A stretch of 64,000 nt of DNA from assembly GCF_014596085.1 (NCBI RefSeq), contig NZ_JACCJY010000029.1:1-64000 (forward strand), given 5' to 3'. Origin of the DNA: Azospirillum tabaci (GTDB taxonomy: Bacteria; Pseudomonadota; Alphaproteobacteria; Azospirillales; Azospirillaceae). This document shows, piece by piece, positions 1-6,953 of the stretch (positions within the stretch are counted from its first letter, which is position 1; the number at the start of each line of letters is the position of its first letter). A program made the translations under genes and the position numbers. Below the pieces are notes generated by a model, which saw nothing but the letters and a program-made list of their open reading frames with translations, made no database searches and was not told the DNA's origin.

Positions 1-261
1 GCCGGGCTGTTCCATCGGCTCGGCGAGCTGGTGCGGCTGGTCGCCCTGGCCCGCTGGAACCCGAAATGGGTAGTGGGGCTGGTCGATCCGGAGACGGTCC
101 CGGTTTGGAGCGGGCGGGGCGGCGGCCGGCGGCGGCTGGAAGAGCGACCCGGCATCCTCTATCACCAGAGCGGTGTCGGGCGGCTCCCGCTGCACCTCAT
201 GCGGTGGGGGCGCCACGCCGTGTATATGGATCTCGGTATCTGCGGCAGCCCGTCCTGGTGA
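1..261 (+). CDS. 3' end of an unidentified protein gene, 5' end outside the window
   Basis: Frame 1 is open from the first base to a TGA at 259-261, giving an 86-residue C-terminal piece that begins AGLFHRLGELVRLVALARWN. It is rich in Arg, Leu and Gly with no motif I recognise. The gene converges on the leftward gene ending at 279. A real start would lie upstream of the window; an internal ATG at 31 is in the same frame. With so little sequence, a chance open frame in GC-rich DNA remains possible. Confidence 0.4.
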   Translation, partial: AGLFHRLGELVRLVALARWNPKWVVGLVDPETVPVWSGRGGGRRRLEERPGILYHQSGVGRLPLHLMRWGRHAVYMDLGICGSPSW

Positions 262-278
262 ACGAGGCCGCCGTCAGG

Positions 279-776
279 TCAATGAAGCGTCTGGACGTCG
301 ACGGCGGACAGAACCGCACGGCGCCCGCCCTCCGCCCAGCCGTACAGGGCGTGGGTGTAGACCAGCGGCTTTCCCATACCGGTGACGCTGATCCGGTTGA
401 ACAGAGCTTCCCCGGCCCCGATGCTTTCCGCGTACTGCGCGCCCACGGAATGGGCGAACTCGGCATGCGGATCGACAGCCTCGCTCCGGCCGAGCATGGA
501 CCGTCCCCAACCACGTCCGAGGACGCGGAGCGTTGGGTCCCCGATGTAGAGGAAGCGTAGCTCTTCGCTGCCCACATCGGAGGCCAGAAACGTGCAGCGG
601 TCGAGGAGGCGGTTGTCCTTCAGGAACGCGAACACGCTGGGCGTCAGCAGCCGTTGGCGACGGCACTCCTCAGCAATGGCCTTTTGCCAGTCGGTCGCAT
701 CGGCCAAGGTCAGGCGGGTGATGGACGTCACGACGGCGGACCGGGGTGCGGTGCTGGGAAAGCTCACGATGGACAT
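279..776 (-). CDS. Hypothetical protein, possibly PAS-like
   Basis: 165-residue soluble protein with no signal peptide or membrane segment. Residues about 70-150 (around RFLYIGDPTLRVLGRGWG and PLVYTHALYGW) resemble in layout the small PAS_5-type sensory domains of alphaproteobacteria, but this is a loose impression of pattern, not a motif match. Its ATG follows the stop of the upstream leftward gene with one base between (TGAcATG), so the two are almost certainly co-transcribed and translationally coupled. Codon use supports this strand. Function unknown. Confidence 0.6.
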   Translation of the reverse strand: MSIVSFPSTAPRSAVVTSITRLTLADATDWQKAIAEECRRQRLLTPSVFAFLKDNRLLDRCTFLASDVGSEELRFLYIGDPTLRVLGRGWGRSMLGRSEAVDPHAEFAHSVGAQYAESIGAGEALFNRISVTGMGKPLVYTHALYGWAEGGRRAVLSAVDVQTLH

Positions 777-777
777 G

Positions 778-1302
778 TCAGGCGGCCTCTAAGAGGAAAG
801 CCGCCACAGCGGCCCGATAGCCGGCCCGGAACCGCTCCGGATCAACTCCGGCCTGTTCCGCGGCGGCGACCATGCAATCCGTCGGCTCCGCCGGCAGCTT
901 GACGCGTCCGGCCTCGGCGAAGAGGGCGGCTGTCTCATTGAAGGTGGCGGCCGTGTCGGTGATGGTCTCGTTCGCGGCCATGGCCCGCAAGCCGGCCTCC
1001 AGGCTGCGCGCGGCAGTGAGGTGCAACTTGTCCTGCCCGATCTCCAGGCCGATTTCGGGATTCGTCAGGAGGCTGACGACGGCGATAGCATCGGCCGGGG
1101 TGACGGGGACGGTAGCTGCGATGGTCTGCGCAATTTCCCGGCGGATACCATAGGCGTCGCGGTCTCCCGCGGCGTTGAGGTCGGCGAGGGACGCGGCAAG
1201 CCGGGCGGAGAGGGCCGGCAGCGCGGCACTTTCTCCGGGCACAGCTCGGCCGTGGGTGATATGGTCAGAACCGATCAGCATGGGCTTGGAAGGCTCCTTC
1301 AT
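778..1302 (-). CDS. Hypothetical Ala-rich helical protein, first gene of a two-gene unit
   Basis: About 174 residues from the ATG at 1302. A second in-frame ATG at 1281 (MLIGSDH) is preceded by AAGGAG at a rather long 12-base spacing, so the shorter form is a real alternative. The frame stays open to 1476, but that extension would run through the hairpin and operator of the neighbouring regulator and is unlikely to be coding. Composition suggests an alpha-helical cytoplasmic protein; I recognise no domain. It is divergent from the XRE regulator at 1471 and shares its operator region, so that regulator probably controls it together with the downstream gene at 279-776. Confidence 0.6.
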   Translation of the reverse strand: MKEPSKPMLIGSDHITHGRAVPGESAALPALSARLAASLADLNAAGDRDAYGIRREIAQTIAATVPVTPADAIAVVSLLTNPEIGLEIGQDKLHLTAARSLEAGLRAMAANETITDTAATFNETAALFAEAGRVKLPAEPTDCMVAAAEQAGVDPERFRAGYRAAVAAFLLEAA

Positions 1303-1344
1303 GTTGGTCTGGGCCTTAGCTGTTGCTGCAGCTTGGGCAGTGGG

Positions 1345-1379
1345 CGCCCGGTCGTTGCTGCGACCGGGCGTTTTCTTTT
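1345..1379 (+). terminator. Rho-independent terminator, plus strand, inside the leader of the leftward gene
   Basis: A perfect 10-bp stem (1345-1354 with 1361-1370) and 6-base loop is followed by TTTTCTTTT. The polarity fits termination of rightward transcription, although only leftward genes lie upstream of it. Read leftward it is a hairpin in the untranslated leader of the gene starting at 1302. Confidence 0.65.
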
Positions 1380-1403
1380 GCCCGCGCCGGGCAGGAATGA
1401 TCC

Positions 1404-1433
1404 TTGCGCAAATTTCTACCCATAACGTATAGT
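1404..1433 (+). promoter_or_regulatory. Likely sigma-70 promoter of the XRE gene
   Basis: TTGCGC (1404-1409) and TATAGT (1428-1433) are separated by 18 bp and lie about 40 bp before the XRE start codon. The left arm of the operator falls between the two hexamers, so a bound repressor would block this promoter. Confidence 0.45.
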
Positions 1434-1470
1434 CTTGCCGATTTGGCGTCAACACACTTTGGGTAGAAAT
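1412..1470. promoter_or_regulatory. Inverted-repeat operator between divergent genes
   Basis: ATTTCTACCCA (1412-1422) and its exact reverse complement (1460-1470) form an 11-bp inverted repeat with centres about 48 bp apart. One arm lies in the predicted promoter spacer and the other abuts the XRE start codon at 1471. The layout fits a site for repressor dimers that controls both the XRE gene and the leftward gene. Confidence 0.6.
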
Positions 1471-1734
1471 ATGCATAATGTAACTTTATCACCTGAGCAG
1501 TGCAGGGCCGCGCGAGGCTTGCGTGGGTTGACCATTGAGCAGCTGGCGGAAGCTACCAAGCTGACGCGAAAGACGCTTTCGGATTTCGAGAATGGAAAGA
1601 CCACGCCCCAGCCCCGCACCATCCGGGACATCGTGGTAGCGCTTGAGCAGTTCGGCGTGGAATTCATTGCCGCTGGCGAGCTTTCGCCCGGCGGCGGGGT
1701 TGGTGTGCGCCTTCGCTTGTCGACGAAGGAGTAG
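1471..1734 (+). CDS. XRE-family HTH transcriptional regulator (first copy)
   Basis: 87-residue DNA-binding protein. Residues about 8-65 form a Cro/CI-type helix-turn-helix (TIEQLAEATKLTRKTLSDFE as the recognition region), followed by a short tail ending in GVGVRLRLSTKE. This tail resembles the GGPGVRLRK-like ending of the second XRE protein at 5726-6220, suggesting two members of one alphaproteobacterial subfamily. ATG 1471 is chosen because the in-frame start at 1435 would make the operator coding. The gene is closed by a good terminator at 1829-1884. Likely autoregulated and a repressor of the divergent pair at 279-1302; that role is inferred from layout only. Confidence 0.85.
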   Translation: MHNVTLSPEQCRAARGLRGLTIEQLAEATKLTRKTLSDFENGKTTPQPRTIRDIVVALEQFGVEFIAAGELSPGGGVGVRLRLSTKE

Positions 1735-1828
1735 TCGCTCCGCAATTTTGACGCGCGCATCCCCTTGCGCTTCCTTCGCGGGAGGGGCACATTCTGTCGC
1801 ATCACTCGCTCCAGAGGTGAGTGCTCGG

Positions 1829-1884
1829 GCCGGTGTGCGGGTGCTATGGTTGGCGCCAGACCCCGCACACCGGCTTCGTTTTTT
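1829..1884 (+). terminator. Terminator after the first XRE gene
   Basis: GCCGGTGTGCGGG (1829-1841) pairs perfectly with 1862-1874 across a 20-base loop. It is followed by TTCG and six T residues (1879-1884), about 95 bp past the XRE stop. Confidence 0.75.
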
Positions 1885-1893
1885 GCCGACTAA

Positions 1894-2343
1894 TTACGCG
1901 GCGAGCGGCTGAATGAGCAGCCAGCAACCATCATTCGCCGAGAGCAGGCCTTCCGCGATGGCCTCTTTGTGGTCGGGCAGATGATGGCCGGCGGCGGCGA
2001 AGGCCATGCGGGTGTTCTCCCACGCCGCCTCCGCTTCCGGGCCGCTGGTGGCCGGGAACGGGTCATGGATGATCGCATTGCCGGCGCCGTAGAGGTCGGC
2101 GCCGATCTTCAGCGCTCCGCGGGTGTCGAGAAGGATGGCATGTAGCGCCGCGTCGGCCAGCTTCGGAACGGCATACCTGCGGCCATGCTCATGGGTCTGG
2201 GCGTCGCTCAGGATGGCCTTGACCTGCAGGAACGCCTCGTCGCGGTCCGTCTCGGTGTGACCGAAGCGGCTCACCATCGCGGACTCATAACGGCTGAGGT
2301 CGATCTCGGTGACGTTCGTGTGACCCATTCTTTCAATCCTCAT
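1894..2343 (-). CDS. Hypothetical protein, coupled to the PAS-HTH regulator
   Basis: 149 residues, soluble, with no domain I recognise. The ATG at 2343 overlaps the TGA of the upstream gene as ATGA, a sign of translational coupling; a second in-frame ATG at 2328 is possible. The protein is moderately rich in Ala, His and Asp. Being tied to a sensor-regulator it may be its partner, but nothing in the sequence shows this directly. Confidence 0.65.
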   Translation of the reverse strand: MRIERMGHTNVTEIDLSRYESAMVSRFGHTETDRDEAFLQVKAILSDAQTHEHGRRYAVPKLADAALHAILLDTRGALKIGADLYGAGNAIIHDPFPATSGPEAEAAWENTRMAFAAAGHHLPDHKEAIAEGLLSANDGCWLLIQPLAA

Positions 2344-3398
2344 GATTTGCGCGTGATTGCGCGGGACATCGCTGCGATTTTCCCGACCAGCTTAGAAATT
2401 GCTGAGAGGTCATCAGCAGCGAATTCTTTCTGGCGTAGACGGGCTTTCATCCCGTCTTTACCGTTGATTTGATTGTAGACGGTCCTTGGAGAGCTTCCCC
2501 GAAGTGCGCCTATGGATTCCGGCGACAGGCCGGCACCTATCAGGGCGGCTACGTGCGCTTGGGCATCCGGTAAGCCGAAGGCTGCCCGGAGGCTCGCCGC
2601 GACCGATTCGGCGTCATCACCAAACCGGGCAACCACCAGGATCACCGTGCGCTCGAGCGCGCCAGGAGCAATCGCCATTAGCAATGGGTCGCCTTTGTGC
2701 CGCCGCAGGAAGATGGTCTGTGGTTGCCGGTTCGCCACGACCGCGGCCACCACCGTGCGCAGCTCCGGGCCGGCTTCCCGCATGACTGCCGTGACGTGCC
2801 CGGCCTCGTCCAGGCACACCCCATCTCCTACGACAACCGCCTCGTTGAAGCTGGCGTTGCCGTGGATCAGGACGCCGTCATCACGGCAAAGGGCGACGGC
2901 GAGATCGAGTGCATCAAGAGCCGAACTGAGCCCGACCAGGGCTCGACGTAGCTTAGCGATCTCGAACAGATCCTCGCCGCCGTCAGCCGTGGGCAGGTAT
3001 TGCTCTACAGACAGGGATGGAAGACCGACGCGAACCTGGACGCATGTGCCATCGGGCAGGCAGAGATTGGAGACCGCCATGTGGCCGTGCTGGTAGGCTC
3101 CGACCCACTGCAAGCGCTCTTTGACTCTGCGCTCAATCGTCTTCCGAGCGAGGTACGAAACGGGATCCCGATTGATCTCCGCGCTAACCATCGCTCCAGA
3201 ATTCAGCACGTTCCAGAATAGCGATGCGTAGGTTTCTTTCAGGTAATCAGAGCATGGAAAAGCCATTACTTGGGCATGATTCACCCATGAAACGGCGTCA
3301 TCCGGTGAGTAGATCAATACAGCCCCGTCGAATTCTTCGGCGGTACTAATCATCGCCATAGCGGAAGGCGGAAGGCTGGGTGGAGGCGCGTCTCGCAT
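2340..3398 (-). CDS. PAS-like sensor with C-terminal LuxR-type HTH
   Basis: About 352 residues from ATG 3398. ATGs at 3443 and 3461 and a TTG at 3467 are also in frame, and none has a clear ribosome-binding site, so the start is uncertain. The N-terminal region (from about DGAVLIYSPDDAVSWVNHAQ) reads like a PAS domain. A second sensor-like stretch sits in the middle, where RDDGVLIHGNASFNEAV again has a PAS beginning. The last 75 residues have the spacing of a LuxR-type helix-turn-helix (VAALIGAGLSPESIGALRGS then SPRTVYNQINGK). No membrane segment or phospho-acceptor receiver is visible. Probably a cytoplasmic ligand- or redox-sensing transcription factor; the ligand is unknown. Confidence 0.7.
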   Translation of the reverse strand: MRDAPPPSLPPSAMAMISTAEEFDGAVLIYSPDDAVSWVNHAQVMAFPCSDYLKETYASLFWNVLNSGAMVSAEINRDPVSYLARKTIERRVKERLQWVGAYQHGHMAVSNLCLPDGTCVQVRVGLPSLSVEQYLPTADGGEDLFEIAKLRRALVGLSSALDALDLAVALCRDDGVLIHGNASFNEAVVVGDGVCLDEAGHVTAVMREAGPELRTVVAAVVANRQPQTIFLRRHKGDPLLMAIAPGALERTVILVVARFGDDAESVAASLRAAFGLPDAQAHVAALIGAGLSPESIGALRGSSPRTVYNQINGKDGMKARLRQKEFAADDLSAISKLVGKIAAMSRAITRKS

Positions 3399-3600
3399 TG
3401 CGGAGTGGTCTTTTGGCCGTCTGGTGCGACCGACGGTAGGCCTCATAAGCCGAAGGTGCATGGTCAAAATTACACATATTGGAGAGGGTCAATGCGATTA
3501 TTTAGAGAAAAACCCTCAGTCCAATATATACCTGAGCATGCACCTGAGCGGCTCAGACCAACTTGGCGCCGTTCAGTGGAGGCTGATGTGTTCTATATTG

Positions 3601-3637
3601 GTTCCATCATGTGGGCGTCCTGCCCACATGATGGAAC
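3601..3637. repeat. Perfect 16-bp inverted repeat with 5-base spacer
   Basis: GTTCCATCATGTGGGC (3601-3616) and its exact reverse complement (3622-3637) lie between the end of the methyltransferase gene (3650) and the start of the PAS-HTH gene. No T-run follows on either strand, so it is not a standard terminator. It could be an operator, an RNA processing hairpin or a REP-like element. Confidence 0.8.
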
Positions 3638-3649
3638 TTCCAACCTTAG

Positions 3650-5656
3650 TCACCGCCGCTTCCCGTCCATCCAAACCCGAATCGCCACCGTGCGGACCTG
3701 TGTGCCAGCAAAGGTCCCAGCTGGAAGGTCGCTCCACTCCGCCTTGAGCGCTTCCATCCGGTCGCGGAACGTCCTTGCCCTTGCCGAAGTATGGAACTTC
3801 ACCCCAGCCGACATGATTGCGACCAAACAGCCGTCAGGCTTGAGGAAGTTCAGGGCTTGCACAACATGGTCCACATCGATTCCGTGATCGAAAGGCGGGT
3901 TCATGACGATCCGGTCATAGAGCGGTTCGGCGCCTAGCGTCAGGAAGTCGGCGGCAATCACCCGCCGGTAACGGCCAGCCGCTTCGAGTTGGGCGGAAAG
4001 GGCGGCGTTCACCTCGACGCAATCCACGGTGGCCCCGCGGTCGGCGGCGCGGCTGGCGAGCGCTCCGGTGCCGGCTTGTGGCTCCAGCACGAGGTGGCCG
4101 GGTCGAATCATGGCGTCGCCGATCACCTCATCGGCCAGCCAATCAGGAGTTACGAACAGGTGCGGAACGGCGACCACGTGAATACCAGCCTTCAATACGT
4201 CGCGCAGGTCGTCCGCCTCGGTGCGGGGCGGCGGTAGCTGGACCGCGCGAGACTTCACCACTGCGAGAGCAGCGAAGGCGATATCTGTTCCGCTGGACTT
4301 CGTTGGCGGTGCCGGCGGGCGCTTGGTCGGCATGTCGGTGATGTAGACCTGCACAGCCTTCCACCCTCCGGCCGGCATCTGCCGAACCCGGTGGGTGCCC
4401 GCCGTATCGGTCGCCTTGAGCGTGTGCACATAGGTGAAGTCAGACCACTGGTTCCGAGCACTCCAATCCGCCTTGGTCATCTCACGGAAGCCCTCACCTG
4501 GGTAATTGCAGAGCGGTGGGAGCTTGTTCGTTTCCTTCACCTTGTCCGAGTCGGCCTTGGTTGGGGCCGCATAGTCCTTGATCTTCTCGATGCCGTGCTT
4601 CCACTGGCTGGTCCAGGTGACGCCCCGCGGCGGGGTGGTGGTGACGCTGGACGCCGTTTCGCCAGTCTTGTTCACCCGCAGGATCACCAGCCATTCGCCT
4701 GCGATCAGCGCTCGGCCGCCGGGCTCCAGATCCCAGCGGGACGCCATGGCGTTTTCGGTTGCCTCGTCCAGGCCCAGCGCTGCGGCGAGCATGGCGCGCT
4801 CATAGGCCAGACGGTGATTGCAGTGGGCAATCCAGCGTTCGGCGCGGGCGATTGCGGCCGGGTAGGCGCGCTGCGCAACCTCCACCACTGCCTCGACGGT
4901 CCACCGTGGCGGGTCGTCGCGCAGGACATCGTAAGCCGTGGTCCCGTAGGGCTTGCCCGCCTCGCGCTCCACCGTCAGCCAGCATCGGCCGGCGATGGCG
5001 CGTGCTTGGTCAAGCGTCAGTTCGGCTGCACTCCAGAGCTTCAGCCAGCCGGCGGCCTCTTCCTTCTCCCGCTCGGCCCGACGCTGATCCGCCTCAATGG
5101 TCTTGATCCGGCGATGCCGCACGGCCGGCATTTCCTTGTATTTGGCAGCCCGAATCGCCCCGTCCGCGCGTCGCGTCCAGTAATCGGCGGTGTCCCACAG
5201 CTTAACCGCCCGGCGCATGCCGCCCTCGATCCGCTCGGCGTCCTTCCGTGCCCGGCGCTCGCTGTGGTGACCGACCAGGATCGGCTGGCCGAGCGGGATG
5301 TGCTCCATGATCGAGTCCACCGCGGCCTTGGCCTGCCGCGCCTCGCTGGCCCGGCGGTCGCTATAGCCCTCGAACCGGTCGGCCCGCTGCTCCGCCCGCT
5401 CGGTAAGGGTGGTGTCTTCGTCGCCGATGTCGCCGCACAGCTCCAGCAACAGATCCTCGCGCGCTGGGGTCCAGGCCGGCGCCACGATGCATCCCTGCTT
5501 CGGGGCGGAAACGAATCCCGCAGCACGCAGCCGGTCGTAGGTTTCGCGGTCCAACCGAAATGCCGTGTAGAGCCGGAGCTTATTGTCCTCGGGGGAGTAG
5601 GTGGCAGTGTGCGGCGTCACCACGTCCTCATCCGCCAGTAAGCCTTGATCGCACAT
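3650..5656 (-). CDS. DUF3560 protein fused to a SAM-dependent methyltransferase domain
   Basis: 668 residues. The N-terminal half (about 25-240, beginning YSPEDNKLRLYTAFRLD and containing long charged helices) matches the layout of DUF3560 proteins found on plasmids and islands. A central stretch of about 200 residues is unassigned. The C-terminal 170 residues are a class I methyltransferase: SAM-binding LEPQAGTGAL at about 524-533, an acidic strand end CVEVN, and catalytic NPPF at 586-589, the signature of N6-adenine or N4-cytosine methylases and some RNA methylases. No restriction endonuclease lies beside it, so it is an orphan enzyme, plausibly for modification or anti-restriction. It is divergent from an XRE regulator across a repeat-bearing 69-bp gap. 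Confidence 0.8.
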   Translation of the reverse strand: MCDQGLLADEDVVTPHTATYSPEDNKLRLYTAFRLDRETYDRLRAAGFVSAPKQGCIVAPAWTPAREDLLLELCGDIGDEDTTLTERAEQRADRFEGYSDRRASEARQAKAAVDSIMEHIPLGQPILVGHHSERRARKDAERIEGGMRRAVKLWDTADYWTRRADGAIRAAKYKEMPAVRHRRIKTIEADQRRAEREKEEAAGWLKLWSAAELTLDQARAIAGRCWLTVEREAGKPYGTTAYDVLRDDPPRWTVEAVVEVAQRAYPAAIARAERWIAHCNHRLAYERAMLAAALGLDEATENAMASRWDLEPGGRALIAGEWLVILRVNKTGETASSVTTTPPRGVTWTSQWKHGIEKIKDYAAPTKADSDKVKETNKLPPLCNYPGEGFREMTKADWSARNQWSDFTYVHTLKATDTAGTHRVRQMPAGGWKAVQVYITDMPTKRPPAPPTKSSGTDIAFAALAVVKSRAVQLPPPRTEADDLRDVLKAGIHVVAVPHLFVTPDWLADEVIGDAMIRPGHLVLEPQAGTGALASRAADRGATVDCVEVNAALSAQLEAAGRYRRVIAADFLTLGAEPLYDRIVMNPPFDHGIDVDHVVQALNFLKPDGCLVAIMSAGVKFHTSARARTFRDRMEALKAEWSDLPAGTFAGTQVRTVAIRVWMDGKRR

Positions 5657-5665
5657 TCATGTTGC

Positions 5666-5706
5666 CTTTCTGGTAGAACTACTGAAAAAGTGTAGCTATC
5701 AGAAAG
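5666..5706. promoter_or_regulatory. Imperfect inverted-repeat operator between methyltransferase and second XRE gene
   Basis: CTTTCTGGTAG (5666-5676) and CTATCAGAAAG (5696-5706) are reverse complements at 10 of 11 positions. Both outer ends carry TTTCT/AGAAA as in the operator at 1412-1470, which suits recognition by related XRE proteins. Confidence 0.5.
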
Positions 5707-5725
5707 CGACGCGGCGACATTAAAA

Positions 5726-6220
5726 ATGAAGAATGACATAAAATCGGAACTTACGCCGCTGCTGTGTCGCCTTGGGCGCACGGCTGCCGAGCTGACGCAG
5801 GACCAGTTGGCTGCCGAGATCCGCGTGTCAACCAAGACAATCGCGCAGTTCGAGGCCGGCAACACGAACCCTCAGCGCCGGACGCGGGAGGACATTGCGG
5901 CAGCGTTGGCGCAGCGCGTGGTGTTCATTCCAGAAGGGCCAGACGGCGGGCCGGGTGTTCGCCTGCGCAAAGCGGGTCAACAGGTGCCCGCGTCGACCGC
6001 ACCCCGGAGCCTGCCCGACATCATCGGCACGCTGCCGGAGCCAAGGCCCGACGAGCTGTCGGACGGTGCCGATCAGTCAGCGCGAGGCCGAGTGACCTAC
6101 CTATTGGGCGGTATGCTTCCAAAGGTGCGCGAGATGGTTGACCTTCTGCGTGACCGTCACCCGACCCAGGCCGAGGAAGTCGCCGCCATCTTCGGTATTT
6201 CCTCAGACCCCGTGCCTTGA
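5726..6220 (+). CDS. XRE-family HTH transcriptional regulator (second copy)
   Basis: 164 residues. An XRE helix-turn-helix spans about 18-72 (LTQDQLAAEIRVSTKTIAQF), followed by VVFIPEGPDGGPGVRLRKAG, the ending shared in weaker form with the XRE protein at 1471-1734. An extra tail of about 85 residues has a predicted helical end (PKVREMVDLLRDRHPTQAEE). The start codon has no evident Shine-Dalgarno sequence (upstream is A/T-rich), so translation may be leaderless or weak. It is divergent from the DUF3560-methyltransferase gene and probably represses it; this is inferred from the shared operator region. Confidence 0.8.
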   Translation: MKNDIKSELTPLLCRLGRTAAELTQDQLAAEIRVSTKTIAQFEAGNTNPQRRTREDIAAALAQRVVFIPEGPDGGPGVRLRKAGQQVPASTAPRSLPDIIGTLPEPRPDELSDGADQSARGRVTYLLGGMLPKVREMVDLLRDRHPTQAEEVAAIFGISSDPVP

Positions 6221-6427
6221 GTGACTTGACCAACCGAGGCATGTCTATGATGCCAACAACGTTGGCCCGCTGCTTAAGTGTCTGGGGCTTCGTGTGGGTG
6301 ATGCTGAGGCGCTGAGAGATGATCGGCCGGGAACCCGAGGCGCTAGACGCGCAAAAATTGCTTCGCCATAAATGACACTGTCGCGCTGGGCACCTCTGCG
6401 CGCAAATCCACAAACTCAGGCTGTGAC

Positions 6428-6937
6428 ATGAAATCGATGAGGGGGCTGTGGGCCTCGCTGATCCTCACTTGCTCTTCAGCGTTGCCTTTGGCGAGCGAGG
6501 CTCTATCCGCCCAAGCCTTGATTGTTGGAACTACAAATGTCGGACAGTCTACGGTGTGCGGTGTTCCTATAAAAGTCGAGGCTGTCGAACATAAAGACCT
6601 AATGGCTCTGAAGTCGTCTTACTTTGTACGGGTCACGCCGCTTGACGGGAAGATCGGTGATGAGATTGACCTCAATGATGCCGATGTGAACATCATCAAC
6701 ACAGCAATTACGAATGCGCCGAAATTCGGCAAGGTTGACTACAAAACGGATTCCGGGGTCATGACGGTTGAACGCGCTGGCTTGTGGGTCGTGGCGCGAT
6801 CTGGGCAAGCAAGCGAAACGCTCGTCCAGATATTCTACAAAGGACGGATCTCGAAGAATTGCGATGCCGGATCGCTGCAAGAGCTTCGACGCCTCCTGTT
6901 AGACGCCCTGTCTGCGGTCATATCGATGAGGAAGTAA
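6428..6937 (+). CDS. Secreted hypothetical protein
   Basis: 169 residues with an N-terminal signal peptide (basic start MKSMRGLW, hydrophobic core, probable cleavage after about residue 30 at SAQA). The mature part has two Cys residues (about 44 and 146) that could form a disulfide in the periplasm. No known domain. Its codons are noticeably less GC-rich than the core genes, fitting cargo acquired with the element. The gene stands alone between the second XRE gene and the recombinase; the 207 bp before it contains no feature I can support. A second in-frame ATG at 6437 is an alternative start. Confidence 0.7.
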   Translation: MKSMRGLWASLILTCSSALPLASEALSAQALIVGTTNVGQSTVCGVPIKVEAVEHKDLMALKSSYFVRVTPLDGKIGDEIDLNDADVNIINTAITNAPKFGKVDYKTDSGVMTVERAGLWVVARSGQASETLVQIFYKGRISKNCDAGSLQELRRLLLDALSAVISMRK

Positions 6938-6953
6938 CGGGCGTCGGGGGGCA

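Noticed and set aside
66..560. A 164-codon plus-strand frame at the left edge
   Set aside because: It overlaps both the truncated frame-1 gene and the better-supported leftward gene at 279-776; its translation looks random.
4391..5641. A 416-codon plus-strand frame opposite the DUF3560-methyltransferase gene
   Set aside because: The minus-strand product has clear methyltransferase motifs; the plus-strand product has none.
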